Source of the DNA: Mycobacterium simiae
Lineage (GTDB): Bacteria; Actinomycetota; Actinomycetes; Mycobacteriales; Mycobacteriaceae
Assembly (NCBI RefSeq): GCF_010727605.1
Contig: NZ_AP022568.1
Span: 3,720,001 to 3,784,000, forward strand
Reading direction: 5' to 3'
Length of the DNA: 64,000 nucleotides
The position numbers and the translations under genes are program-made. Numbering within the stretch: the stretch's first letter is position 1; each line of letters begins with the position of its first letter. Below, one piece after another: positions 8,649 to 17,492 of this stretch. The notes beneath the pieces were generated by a model. That model did not search any database. It worked only from the letters and a program-made list of their open reading frames with translations, and was not told where the DNA came from.

Positions 8649-9196
8649 CAGCTTCCCGTCTTGAATCGCAGGGTGCGAAACCGCTGGCGGCCGATCACTT
8701 CGCCGTTCTGATCGCGATAGGTCGTGATCCAGGTGACGAAGTAACCGTTGCCCATCGCCGTCTTCTTCTCGTCGGAAATCGTCTCGAACACCGTTTCGGC
8801 CGTGATGTCATCGCCGACCCGCGGGTATCGCTCGATCTCGAACTCGGAGTTGGTGGCCACCGTCCCGGTGTAGCCGGCGTCGGCGAGGAATTGCAGTGGG
8901 TTTTCCTTGAGCACCACGGGAACTCCGCCGCGTTCGTGGATTCCGGCGAGCGTGGGCGGCGCCATTGTCCATGATTGCAGCATGACCGGGGGCGAGACGA
9001 CGCCGCCGTAGCGAGAGGAGGCGGCGAACTCCGGGTCCAGATAGGCCGGGTTCATGTCGTCGAGCGCGTACGCCCAGTGTCGGATCATGGCCGCGTTGAC
9101 CGGATCTGGCGCCTTGACCGGTTGTCCCGAACTGATCGGTTGGCCGATCAGCGCATCGAGGCGTTCGCGCAGCTCATCCTTGGTTGTCTCGGTCAT
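8648..9196 (-). CDS. MaoC N-terminal-type hotdog protein, ChsH2 N-terminal half
   Basis: A 182-residue hotdog protein matching the N-terminal half of ChsH2 ('RHWAYALDDMNPAYLDPEFAA', 'VVSPPVMLQSW'). The hydratase motif is degenerate: in 'DDMNPAYLDP' the catalytic histidine position is tyrosine, as expected for the structural, non-catalytic partner of a ChsH1-type subunit. The start is ATG 9196, overlapping the FadE29-like stop as ATGA. Together with the DUF35 protein (137 residues) it sums to about the length of ChsH2, so the fused protein of the cholesterol pathway is encoded here by two coupled genes. Confidence 0.86.
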   Translation of the reverse strand: MTETTKDELRERLDALIGQPISSGQPVKAPDPVNAAMIRHWAYALDDMNPAYLDPEFAASSRYGGVVSPPVMLQSWTMAPPTLAGIHERGGVPVVLKENPLQFLADAGYTGTVATNSEFEIERYPRVGDDITAETVFETISDEKKTAMGNGYFVTWITTYRDQNGEVIGRQRFRTLRFKTGS

Positions 9197-10401
9197 CGGT
9201 TGGAGCTTCCTTTCTCGGATGCGCTGGCCCGCATGTCCCGCGGTGCGCGCGGCATCCCGAGACCGGCCATGGCGATGATGTCGCGTTGGAGCTCGTTGGC
9301 TCCGCCGCCGAACGTGTTGATGACGGCGAGGCGGTATGCGCTTTCCAGCTCGCCCTTGAGTGGGGCAGCCGAGCCCTTGCGCACACCGGCCTGCCCCACA
9401 ACGTCGAGCAGTTCGCGGGCCACCTGTTGGGTGAGTTCGGTGCCGAATACTTTCGCCGCGGAGGCCTCGCCCATCCCGAGCGCACCGGAACTCATCGTCG
9501 TGTTAACCCGCAGGTTCAGCAGCCGATAGGCCGCGACCTGCGCTTCCACTCGCGCCAGCGCCTGCTGCACCCAGGGCTGGTCGATGACCATGCCGTCGTC
9601 GAGCGGCGTTGTCGACGCCCATTTGAGCGTCTTGTTGAACAGCGGTTCCAGGGCACCGAGGTTGCCGAGCGCGGCACGTTCCAGGTTGAGCTGGTTGGTC
9701 ACTAGCGTCCAACCCTGGTTTTCGCCGAGCACGATGGCGCTCTCGGATACTCGGACGTCGTCGTAGAAGGTGTAGTACGTGGACACGCCCGGCATGGTGT
9801 GCAGCGGCTTCCAGGAGAACCCCGGTGCGTCGGTCGGCACGATGAACAGTGTTATGCCCTTGTGTTTCTTGGCATTCGGGTCGGTACGTGCCGCCAGCCA
9901 GATATAGTCGGCGAACTCGGCGCCGCTGGTGAACATCTTCGAACCGTTGATGACAAACTCGTCCCCGTCGCGCACCGCCGTGGTACGCAGCGACGCGAGA
10001 TCACTGCCGGCACCTGGCTCCGAATAGCCGATCGCGAAATCGACGATGCCTTTGAGGATCGCGGGGAGAAACTTGGTCTTCTGCTCTTCGGTGCCGTACT
10101 GAATCAGCGTGGGACCCACGGTGTTGAGGGTGATCATCGGCAGCGGGGCGTTGACCCTGCGCGCTTCCTCGGCGAAGATGTACTGCTCGAGCGCACTTAG
10201 CCCGCCCCCACCGTATTCGACCGGCCACGCGACGCCGAGCAGGCCGGCCTCCCCGAGCGCGCGTCTGCATTCGGCGATCGCGGCGCCTCCCTCGGCGAGA
10301 TTGCCGACGGCGGCGCGGCGCTCCGGGGTCATCACCGCCTCGAGTCGGGTCCGGTAATCCTTGCGAAGTTGCTCCTGTTCGGGTGTGTAGTCGAAATCCA
10401 T
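9193..10401 (-). CDS. Acyl-CoA dehydrogenase, FadE29-like subunit
   Basis: A 402-residue flavoprotein resembling FadE29 (Rv3543c): 'LPMITLNTVGPTLIQYGTEEQKTKFLPAIL' and 'FAIGYSEPGAGSDLASLRTTAVRDGDEFVINGSKMFTSGA', with the C terminus 'TFGGGANELQRDIIAMAGLGMPR'. It is expected to form an alpha2beta2 enzyme with the FadE28-like protein and to introduce the 2,3-double bond in a short branched side chain. The ATG shares a base with the P450 stop. Second gene of the operon. Confidence 0.88.
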   Translation of the reverse strand: MDFDYTPEQEQLRKDYRTRLEAVMTPERRAAVGNLAEGGAAIAECRRALGEAGLLGVAWPVEYGGGGLSALEQYIFAEEARRVNAPLPMITLNTVGPTLIQYGTEEQKTKFLPAILKGIVDFAIGYSEPGAGSDLASLRTTAVRDGDEFVINGSKMFTSGAEFADYIWLAARTDPNAKKHKGITLFIVPTDAPGFSWKPLHTMPGVSTYYTFYDDVRVSESAIVLGENQGWTLVTNQLNLERAALGNLGALEPLFNKTLKWASTTPLDDGMVIDQPWVQQALARVEAQVAAYRLLNLRVNTTMSSGALGMGEASAAKVFGTELTQQVARELLDVVGQAGVRKGSAAPLKGELESAYRLAVINTFGGGANELQRDIIAMAGLGMPRAPRDMRASASEKGSSNR

Positions 10402-11594
10402 CAGGTTCCCGCTCCCAGCCGAATCGGCATACGTTTTACGCCGGGCACCATCGTGGCGCGCAGCCGCGACACGTCGCCGGTGAGTTCGATCGTCGGGAAG
10501 GCACCCAGCAGAACCTCGAACATCACCCTGGCCTCCAGACGGGCCAGCTGCGCGCCCAGGCAGGCATGCTCTCCGGCGCCGAATGCGATGTGGGGGTTGG
10601 GATTACGGGTGATGTCGAACTCTTCGCTGGAGGGGCCGAATATTTCTTCGTCGCGGTTGGCGGAGCCGTAGAGCATGACGACGGTGTCGCCGGCCTTGAT
10701 CTGCTGGCCGCGGATCTCGACGTCCTCAGTGGCTTGCCGGGCCATGTGCGTGACCGGGCTGGTGAATCGCAGCATCTCTTCGACCGCGCAGGGCAGCAGC
10801 GACGGGTCCGATCGCAGCAGCGCGAACTGCTCGGGATGGTCGATCAGCGCCAGCGTGCCGAGCGCGATGAGGTTGCGCGTGGTTTCGTTGCCGGCGACCA
10901 ACAACAAGAAGGAGAAGTTGAGCAGGTCCTCGTCGGTCAGCCGCTCGCCGTCGACCTCGGCCGCGGCCAAGATGCTCAGCAGGTCGTCCTGCCCGGCGAC
11001 CTCACCGGAGCGGCGTGCGGCGATGAGTTTGGTGAAGTACTCATAGAGCTCACCGAGCGCGACCACCGAGTCCAGTTCTATGTCGGGGTCGGCAGTGCCA
11101 ACCGCGGCGTCCGACCAGGCGCGGAATTGCGCCCAGTCTTCGGGCGGGGCCCCAAGCATCTCGGCGATCATCCGAGTCGGTAGCGGAGCGGCGATTTCCT
11201 CCGCGAACTCGTAGTCCCGTGCCGGGTTCACACCGTCGATGATGCCCTTGACGATCTGTCGCACCTTCGGTTCGAGCAACTGCACCTGGCGGCGGGTGAA
11301 GCCGGAGTTGATGAGCTTGCGAAGCTGTCGGTGACGCGGGGGGTCGGTGAAAATCAGATTCCCCTCCTGAACCGGTTCTGGTTGGGCGGGGTCCGGGATC
11401 GAAATGCCCTTGGTGGACGAGAAGGTCAGTGGGTGGCCCGAGACATACCGAATGTCCTCGTACTTCAACAGCGCCCAGAAGTTGGTGACGTCATTCCACA
11501 CGACCGGCGTGGTGTTGCGGAGCTCCCGGTAGGCCGGATACGGATCACCGGCATAGAAATCGGGTGAGTGCAAGGGAACAGTAGTTGTGGGCAC
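10401..11594 (-). CDS. Cytochrome P450 (position of cyp125 in the igr operon)
   Basis: A complete 397-residue P450. The I-helix oxygen-activation motif is 'AGNETTR' (residues 234-240), ExxR is Glu273-Arg276, and the haem ligand is Cys345 in 'FGAGEHACLG'. It heads the igr-like operon, where M. tuberculosis has cyp125; overall sequence style resembles the CYP124/125/142 group, which hydroxylates terminal methyls of steroid and isoprenoid chains. GTG start at 11594. The divergent aldehyde dehydrogenase at 11831 could carry the next oxidation steps. Exact CYP family not assignable by eye. Confidence 0.9.
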   Translation of the reverse strand: MPTTTVPLHSPDFYAGDPYPAYRELRNTTPVVWNDVTNFWALLKYEDIRYVSGHPLTFSSTKGISIPDPAQPEPVQEGNLIFTDPPRHRQLRKLINSGFTRRQVQLLEPKVRQIVKGIIDGVNPARDYEFAEEIAAPLPTRMIAEMLGAPPEDWAQFRAWSDAAVGTADPDIELDSVVALGELYEYFTKLIAARRSGEVAGQDDLLSILAAAEVDGERLTDEDLLNFSFLLLVAGNETTRNLIALGTLALIDHPEQFALLRSDPSLLPCAVEEMLRFTSPVTHMARQATEDVEIRGQQIKAGDTVVMLYGSANRDEEIFGPSSEEFDITRNPNPHIAFGAGEHACLGAQLARLEARVMFEVLLGAFPTIELTGDVSRLRATMVPGVKRMPIRLGAGT

Positions 11595-11638
11595 ACCACG
11601 CCTTCCTCGACGCTGAGAGCTGGTCGGACAAATATAGA

Positions 11639-11654
11639 AAGAATGTCCGTTTCC
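11639..11654. promoter_or_regulatory. Weak copy of the shared palindrome
   Basis: AAGAATGTCCGTTTCC fits the GAGAA-N6-TTCTC pattern at 7 of 10 arm positions and closely resembles the site at 47696. It lies in the 236-nt divergent promoter region between the P450 (start 11594) and the aldehyde dehydrogenase (start 11831). The rest of that gap shows only AT-rich promoter-like DNA and no gene. Confidence 0.3.
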
Positions 11655-11830
11655 AAGCTGTCTACAGCAGTCCAGAGCCGTCTGTCAATCGACGCGTATA
11701 TGCCGGAATTCAGCATTAATCGGCGGTTGACCCGCTGTGACAGGTTGTGTACACGCAGTCGAAGTATGTAAGTTCTCGTGAGGCGTCGCCCGCGCCGCGG
11801 TGCGGGCAAGCAGTCAGGGAAGGTAGGCGG

Positions 11831-13294
11831 ATGATGGCTGGATCTCGGTCCCTCCTCGACGCGCAGGGGCACTACATCGGCGGGCAGTGGACCGAGCCGG
11901 ACAGCGGGCACTACAACGTCATCAATCCCGCGACCGAAGCGGTGATCGGAACGGCGCCCGACGCCAGCGTGGCGCAGGTCGAGCAGGCGATCGCGGCGGC
12001 GAGGACTGCCTTCGACACGGGGCCCTGGCCGGCGGCCGAGCCCGCCGAGCGCGCGCGATGCCTGCAGCAGCTCAGCGACGCGTTGCTAGCCAGGGGCGAG
12101 GAGATCTACGCCCTGGCGCAGGCCGAGTGGGGCTGTACGGCCAACGAGCGGCTGATCCACGTGGACGGTCCGGTATTCATGGTTGGTCATGCCGCTGAGT
12201 TGGCAGTCGAACCCAGCGAGGCGCCGTTGGAAGCGTGGGGGGCCGCGGGCACCACGCTGTTGCGCTACGAACCGCTCGGTGTGGTGGCGGCCATGACGCC
12301 GTGGAACTTCCCGCACACCCTCAACGTCATGAAATTGGGAGCGGCGCTGGCTGCCGGGAATACGCTCGTGCTCAAGCCCTCGCCGCTGACGCCGCTGGCC
12401 GGGCTCGCCCTCGCTCGAATCATCCATGAGGACACCGACATTCCGCCGGGTGTGGTCAACGTGGTGACACCGACCAGCGTCGAGGCCAGCAGAAGCCTGA
12501 CCCTGGACCCAAGGGTCGACATGGTCAGTTTCACCGGCAGCTCGGTCGTCGGGCGCGATGTGATGGCGGGCGCGGCGACCACCATGAAGCGCATCCTGCT
12601 GGAGTGCGGCGGGAAGTCGGCGACCATCCTGCTAGCCGACGTCGACGTCGACGACGAATTGACGGAGCGGCTGCTGTTCGAGGGTTGCACGATGCACGCC
12701 GGTCAGGCCTGCATCCTGCACAGCAGACTGCTACTGCCGGACGGGATCCACGACGACGTGGTGGACCGACTCGCCGCGCTGGCCCGTGCGGTCGTGATCG
12801 GCGATCCGGCCGATCCGGCGGTCACCATGGGACCTTTGATCAGCCGCGAGCACCTCGATCGCGTCGAGGGTTTCGTCAAACGGGCTGAAGCCGACGGTGC
12901 GACGGTGGTGGCAGGAGGAGCTCGCCCGAAGGATCTGGCCAGCGGCTTCTACTTCGAGCCAACGATACTCACCGATGTCTCGGCCGGCTCTCACATCGCA
13001 CAGGAGGAGGTGTTCGGACCCGTCCTGACGGTGCTGCGGTATCGCGATGACGACGATGCGGTCGCCATCGCCAACAACTCGGCCTACGGGCTCGGTGGCG
13101 CGGTGTGGGGAAGCGACATCGACCGTGCGCTGGGCATCGCTCGCCGGATCCGGACCGGGCAGGTGTCGATCAACGGCACAATTCCCGGGGACGCGCCGTT
13201 CGGTGGCTTCAAGCAGAGCGGGATTGGACGGGAGGGCGGGGTGATGGGACTGCGGGCCTACATGGAGCCGAAGGCAATTGGGATACCCGCGTGA
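11831..13294 (+). CDS. Aldehyde dehydrogenase (NAD-dependent)
   Basis: A 487-residue ALDH superfamily enzyme oxidising an aldehyde to an acid. The substrate/cofactor motif is 'TPWNFPHTLNVMKLGAAL'; the general base is Glu258 ('LLECGGKS') and the nucleophile Cys294 ('GQACILHS'). 'EVFGPVLTVLRY' and 'PFGGFKQSGIGREGG' are typical C-terminal motifs. The start is ATG 11831 (a second ATG follows at once) preceded by 'GGTAGGCGG'. It is divergent from the P450 and coupled by a GTGA overlap to the CoA transferase, which would activate the acid to its CoA thioester. Confidence 0.92.
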   Translation: MMAGSRSLLDAQGHYIGGQWTEPDSGHYNVINPATEAVIGTAPDASVAQVEQAIAAARTAFDTGPWPAAEPAERARCLQQLSDALLARGEEIYALAQAEWGCTANERLIHVDGPVFMVGHAAELAVEPSEAPLEAWGAAGTTLLRYEPLGVVAAMTPWNFPHTLNVMKLGAALAAGNTLVLKPSPLTPLAGLALARIIHEDTDIPPGVVNVVTPTSVEASRSLTLDPRVDMVSFTGSSVVGRDVMAGAATTMKRILLECGGKSATILLADVDVDDELTERLLFEGCTMHAGQACILHSRLLLPDGIHDDVVDRLAALARAVVIGDPADPAVTMGPLISREHLDRVEGFVKRAEADGATVVAGGARPKDLASGFYFEPTILTDVSAGSHIAQEEVFGPVLTVLRYRDDDDAVAIANNSAYGLGGAVWGSDIDRALGIARRIRTGQVSINGTIPGDAPFGGFKQSGIGREGGVMGLRAYMEPKAIGIPA

Positions 13295-15681
13295 ACCGGC
13301 CGCTGGCGGGATTGCGCGTCGTCGAGGTTGCCTCCGAAATTGCGGGGCCCTATTGCACGAAGTTGCTCGTTGACCTAGGCGCCGACGTGTGCAAGATCGA
13401 GCCGCCGACGGGTGACCCGTTGCGCCGTTGGGGCCCGTCCCCCTCCGCGGATCCGGACCAAGGCGGACTGTTCGAGTACTTGAACGCCGGAAAGCGTGGC
13501 GTCACAGCCGATCTCGGCCGGGAGAGCGGGCTCGCGGCCGTCCACGAATTGATCTCGACGGCGGATGTGCTTGTCGAGGACTTGCCGGCAGGGTCGGCTG
13601 CCCGCTTTCAGTGGGGCCTGGACTCGGAGACCCTTGGCCGGACCAACCCCGAACTTGTCGTCGTGCGAATCTCGAGCTTCGGCCAAGAGGGACCGCTGCG
13701 CGATCGCGTGACGACTCCATTGACCCTGCAGGCGGCGGCGGGATGGGTCAATGTGCGCGACCCCGGGCGGGCTCCGGTACAGGCGGGTGCCCGGATCCCG
13801 GAATACATCACGGGCTCGTATGCTGCCCTCGGCGCGCTGACGGCCCTGCGCATCGCCGCAGCGGGGACGAACAGGCCTGTCGAGGTCGACGTCTCGATGT
13901 TCGAGTCGTTGCTGTCGACCCTGCCCTACCCCATGTTAATGGCGGCTCGACTCAAAAGCCTTGGCCTGCCGACGAATTCCAAAGCCGCACCGATGCTGGG
14001 GATCGTGCGGGCCGCCGACGGCTGGATCGGCATCAATTGCCTGACGGGTCAGCACTGGCTGGACGTGTGCGCCATGGTCGGGTTGCCGGAGTTCGGCGAG
14101 CATCAACTCGCGATCATGCTCGGTGGGCCCGAGCGCGAGGATTTTTTTGCCAAGGCGCAGCCGTTTCTCGATTCGATGACCGTCGCCGATCTGGTCGAGT
14201 TGAGTCAGGCCATGCGGATACCCGCCGCTCCGGTCACCGACGGCGACACGATACTCGCCTGTCCGCAGTATGCCGAGCGGGGGTTCTTCATCGAGGCGGC
14301 GACCGACGCGTGGCGATTCACCAGACCCGGAGCGCCGTTTCGGTTTTCGAAGACACCGGTCCCGCCACCGATGCCCGCTCCGGCTCTGGGACGAGACGCC
14401 CAGGCCGCCTGGGCCGAGAGCGGTGCGCGCCGCCGGGATGACGACGTCCCCAATGTCGCCCTGCCCTTCGCCGGGTTGAAGGTGTTCGACTTGAGCACCT
14501 TCTGGGCCGGCGCCTATCTGACGTGCTACCTCGGCGCGTTCGGGGCCGACGTGGTGAAGGTCGAATCCATCCAGCGCCCGGACGGCCACCGCTACTCCGG
14601 ATCGTTACTGCGCGAAGGGGACGACTGGTACGAACGCGGACCACTGTGGCAGGGAACGAATCTCAACAAACGCGACATCACCCTTGACCTCACTTCTGCC
14701 GCCGGCCGCGAGTTGGCCTTGCGACTGGCCGCCGAAGCCGACGTGGTAGTGGAGAATTTCTCCCCGCGCGTGGTTGAGCAGTTCGGGCTCGACTACGAGT
14801 CCATCGCCAAGATCAACCCCGACGTGATCATGGTGCGGATGCCCGGATTCGGCCTGGCGGGGCCGTGGCGAGATTACGTGGGCTGGGCGCTGAACATCGA
14901 ACAGGTGTCCGGGATGTCGGCCATGACCGGTTACCCGGATGGACCGCCGTGTAACCTGCAAGGCCCGGCGGACCCGATCGCCGGCGTACATGCAGGTGTG
15001 GCGGTACTGGCCGCGCTCGAGCACCGGCGGTCGACCGGTGAGGGCCAGCTGGTTGAGGTCGCGCAGATTGAGATTGGCGCTGCGGTGACCGCCGAACCCG
15101 TGATCGAGTATTCGCTGACTGGCACGGTGCGGCCGCGCGAGGGAAACCGCCACCGCGTATACGCCCAAGGCGTCTACCCAACGGTTCTCGCCGACGAATG
15201 GGTCGCGATCTCAGTGCGCAACGACGATGATTGGTTTGCGTTGCTGGGCGCCATTGATCGTGACGAGCTGCGAGACGACCCGCGATTCGCGACTTCGGAA
15301 GCTCGCCGGCAACACCACGACGAATTCGACGAGGTGGTCGCGAGATGGACGTGCAGCCGACCCGCCGAAGACCTGCTGGCAATGCTTGTCCAGCACCGCA
15401 TCCCGGCCGAGCGATTACTCGCGGCCGACGAGATGTATGACGTCGAGCAGCTCGATGCGCGCGGTTTCTATCAGGATCTCATCCACCCGATCACTGGACG
15501 ACAGAGATTTCCCGGCTGGCCATTTCAGATTTCGCCCGGTCCGGCGCACCATCACCGGACCGCGGCACCGACACTGGGCCAGCACAACGCGGAGGTGCTT
15601 GGCGCGCTTGGACTTTCCGATGCGGAGATCGCCGCATTGCGTGAGCAAAGCGTCATAGGGCATCGCCTACTGGGCGCTTAG
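13291..15681 (+). CDS. Tandem-fused family III CoA transferase (CaiB/BaiF)
   Basis: A 796-residue protein made of two complete CaiB/BaiF-type halves: about residues 1-385 ('GLRVVEVASEIAGPYCTKLLVDLGADV') and about 392-796 ('GLKVFDLSTFWAGAYLTCYLGAFGADV'). Family enzymes move CoA between carboxylates through an aspartyl-CoA intermediate. The second half has the expected aspartate (Asp561 in 'GPADPIAGVHAG'), while the equivalent place in the first half is Glu171 ('RIPEYITGSYAA'). Start GTG 13291 overlaps the ALDH stop. Such a fusion would supply both subunits of the usually interlocked dimer in one chain. Substrate likely the acid made by the ALDH (inference). Confidence 0.88.
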   Translation: MNRPLAGLRVVEVASEIAGPYCTKLLVDLGADVCKIEPPTGDPLRRWGPSPSADPDQGGLFEYLNAGKRGVTADLGRESGLAAVHELISTADVLVEDLPAGSAARFQWGLDSETLGRTNPELVVVRISSFGQEGPLRDRVTTPLTLQAAAGWVNVRDPGRAPVQAGARIPEYITGSYAALGALTALRIAAAGTNRPVEVDVSMFESLLSTLPYPMLMAARLKSLGLPTNSKAAPMLGIVRAADGWIGINCLTGQHWLDVCAMVGLPEFGEHQLAIMLGGPEREDFFAKAQPFLDSMTVADLVELSQAMRIPAAPVTDGDTILACPQYAERGFFIEAATDAWRFTRPGAPFRFSKTPVPPPMPAPALGRDAQAAWAESGARRRDDDVPNVALPFAGLKVFDLSTFWAGAYLTCYLGAFGADVVKVESIQRPDGHRYSGSLLREGDDWYERGPLWQGTNLNKRDITLDLTSAAGRELALRLAAEADVVVENFSPRVVEQFGLDYESIAKINPDVIMVRMPGFGLAGPWRDYVGWALNIEQVSGMSAMTGYPDGPPCNLQGPADPIAGVHAGVAVLAALEHRRSTGEGQLVEVAQIEIGAAVTAEPVIEYSLTGTVRPREGNRHRVYAQGVYPTVLADEWVAISVRNDDDWFALLGAIDRDELRDDPRFATSEARRQHHDEFDEVVARWTCSRPAEDLLAMLVQHRIPAERLLAADEMYDVEQLDARGFYQDLIHPITGRQRFPGWPFQISPGPAHHHRTAAPTLGQHNAEVLGALGLSDAEIAALREQSVIGHRLLGA

Positions 15682-15728
15682 CGATGCCGCTGCCAGCTGG
15701 CCCGATGGTGACCGCGGGCGTTGCGTGG

Positions 15729-16205
15729 TCAGGCGTCGACCATCGCCGCGATGGTGTCTACGACACACGCCGGACGCTGGTTTCCCTCGACTTCGACCGT
15801 GACACGCACCGTGGCTCGTCCGCCCTTGTCGGTGCGCTCGACCTTCAGCAGCTCCGCGCCGGCCCGAATCCGTGAGTCGACCGGTACCGGCGCGGGGAAC
15901 CGTAGCTTGTCCGAGCCGTAGTTCACCTGCATCGCCAGCCCCGTCACTTGGTAGATCTGTTGCACCAGGATGGGCACCAGCGACAACGTCAAGTAGCCGT
16001 GCGCGATGGTCTTACCGTACGGACCGGCGGCTGCCCTGTCCGGGTCGACATGGATCCACTGATGGTCACCCGTCGCCGCGGCAAACAGGTCGATCTCCTT
16101 CTGCGTGACCCGGCGCCAATCGCTGTAACCAAGGTGTTCTCCCACGTGGGCCTCGAAGTCGGCGATCCCGTCGTACACCTTCGGGTAGGCGGGCGCCCGA
16201 GTCAT
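15729..16205 (-). CDS. R-specific enoyl-CoA hydratase, HtdZ/MaoC type
   Basis: A 158-residue single-hotdog hydratase resembling HtdZ (Rv0130). The 'ATGDHQWIHVDPDRAAAGPYG' motif gives Asp47 and His52 as catalytic residues, and 'APVPVDSRIRAGAELL' is also family-typical. It adds water to an enoyl-CoA to give an R-3-hydroxyacyl-CoA. It is coupled to the upstream amidohydrolase by a 4-nt overlap and is convergent with the CoA transferase; the 47-nt gap between them holds no clear terminator. Confidence 0.9.
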   Translation of the reverse strand: MTRAPAYPKVYDGIADFEAHVGEHLGYSDWRRVTQKEIDLFAAATGDHQWIHVDPDRAAAGPYGKTIAHGYLTLSLVPILVQQIYQVTGLAMQVNYGSDKLRFPAPVPVDSRIRAGAELLKVERTDKGGRATVRVTVEVEGNQRPACVVDTIAAMVDA

Positions 16206-17395
16206 GCCGCGACCTTGAGCTTCAAATGCTCAATAGCGTTGCCGCCCATAATCTTCGCCTTGGCCGATGCTGAGACGCCGTCAAGCCGGTCGACAAAGCT
16301 CAGCGGGTCGCCGATACCCTCGGGGTGAGGGAAGTCGGAGCCGAACATCACGTGGTCCTCGCCCATGATGTCGATGATGCCCTTGATGTCGTCTTCAAGG
16401 AACGGGTGGATGTAGATGTTGCGCTTGAACACCTCGACGGGATGCTCGTCGAACTCCTTGGGCATGATCTTGTAGGCGGTGTTGAGCTGCTCGAGCAGGT
16501 TGCGCACCCAGCCGCTGCCGTTCTCGACGCAGAAGATCTTCAAATCCGGGAAACGTGATAGGGCGCCGTGACAGATCATCGCGGCCAGGGTGTCCTCGAT
16601 GGCCCGGTGGCCCATGACGACTTCGCGTAGCGCGCTTGGCTTGAAGGACAGGTACTCCTCGCCGCCCTCCCACTCCATCAGGTGCTTTTGGTAGCCGCTG
16701 TCGGAGGCGTGCATGGTGACCGGGATGTCGGCGTTGACGACCTCTTCCCAAAATGGATCGAACTCGGGCAGGCCCATGGATCGCGAGCCGCCGAAGCGGC
16801 TGGGCACCGGTGCGGGCCGAACCAGGAAGGTCTTCATGCCCCGCTCCAGGCCCCAGTGCAGCTCCCTGATCGCCTCGTCCACCATTGGTAGGCAGATGAC
16901 GGGGGTCGGGAAGATCCGGTCGTGGTAGTTGAACGTCCAGTGTTCGTGCATCCACTCGTTGAGCGCGTGGATTATGGCGTGGGTGAGGACGACATCGTCG
17001 GTGGTGCGTTCCTCGATCAGGCTGGCCAGGGTCGGGTACATCACGCACTGGTCGAGGCCCAGCTCGTCCATCAGCTCCAGTCGGGGGGCGGGCGATTGGT
17101 AGGCGGGGATGACATCCATTGCCTCGCCGATGAATTCGCGGAAGTTCAGACCTTCGGGGTTGTTGCCCAGGAAGTAGTCTTCGGCGCTGCCCGGCCTGGC
17201 CACCCGCGCGAAAGTCGGGTTCGGGATCATGTGGCTGATGCGATCCTTGACGACGAGCTTGGGCCGGCCGTTGACCTCGACGTAACCGACCTTTCCGCGA
17301 TGCTCCTTCGGGAGGTACTTGGTGAGTGCGTCCGTCGTCTCGTACATGTGGTTGTCGATGTCGAAAACCGGATAGGGCAGGGAACGGGAAGGCAC
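16202..17395 (-). CDS. ACMSD-type amidohydrolase (copy A)
   Basis: A 397-residue TIM-barrel amidohydrolase of the ACMSD/amidohydrolase-2 group, whose members decarboxylate or hydrolyse ring or ring-cleavage products. The first metal motif is 'FDIDNHMYE' rather than HxH; later elements are 'VTMHASDSGY', 'VENGSGWVRNLL' and 'MFGSDFPHPEG'. The start chosen is GTG 17395, because AGGAGG lies about 7-9 nt upstream; an upstream ATG at 17428 lacks a ribosome site. It is one of four related proteins in the window, most like copy C (25886-27064). A degenerate copy of the shared palindrome lies 43 nt upstream. Confidence 0.88.
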   Translation of the reverse strand: MPSRSLPYPVFDIDNHMYETTDALTKYLPKEHRGKVGYVEVNGRPKLVVKDRISHMIPNPTFARVARPGSAEDYFLGNNPEGLNFREFIGEAMDVIPAYQSPAPRLELMDELGLDQCVMYPTLASLIEERTTDDVVLTHAIIHALNEWMHEHWTFNYHDRIFPTPVICLPMVDEAIRELHWGLERGMKTFLVRPAPVPSRFGGSRSMGLPEFDPFWEEVVNADIPVTMHASDSGYQKHLMEWEGGEEYLSFKPSALREVVMGHRAIEDTLAAMICHGALSRFPDLKIFCVENGSGWVRNLLEQLNTAYKIMPKEFDEHPVEVFKRNIYIHPFLEDDIKGIIDIMGEDHVMFGSDFPHPEGIGDPLSFVDRLDGVSASAKAKIMGGNAIEHLKLKVAA

Positions 17396-17438
17396 GGGAC
17401 TTTCCTCCTGAGCAGCGAATATGATCATTTACGCTATG

Positions 17439-17454
17439 TGAAAACGACGTTATC
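17439..17454. promoter_or_regulatory. Weak copy of the shared palindrome
   Basis: TGAAAACGACGTTATC has a poor left arm, but its last nine bases GACGTTATC are identical to those of the better site at 18123. It lies upstream of the amidohydrolase at 17395. The 97-nt gap otherwise holds only AT-rich promoter-like sequence. Confidence 0.3.
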
Positions 17455-17492
17455 ATCCGCGCTGAGTAACATCCAGGCGGGGTAGTGTTATC

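Noticed and set aside
15682..15728. GCCAGCTGGC palindrome as a terminator between convergent genes
   Set aside because: A perfect palindrome with no loop and no T-run; chance occurrence is likely in high-GC DNA.
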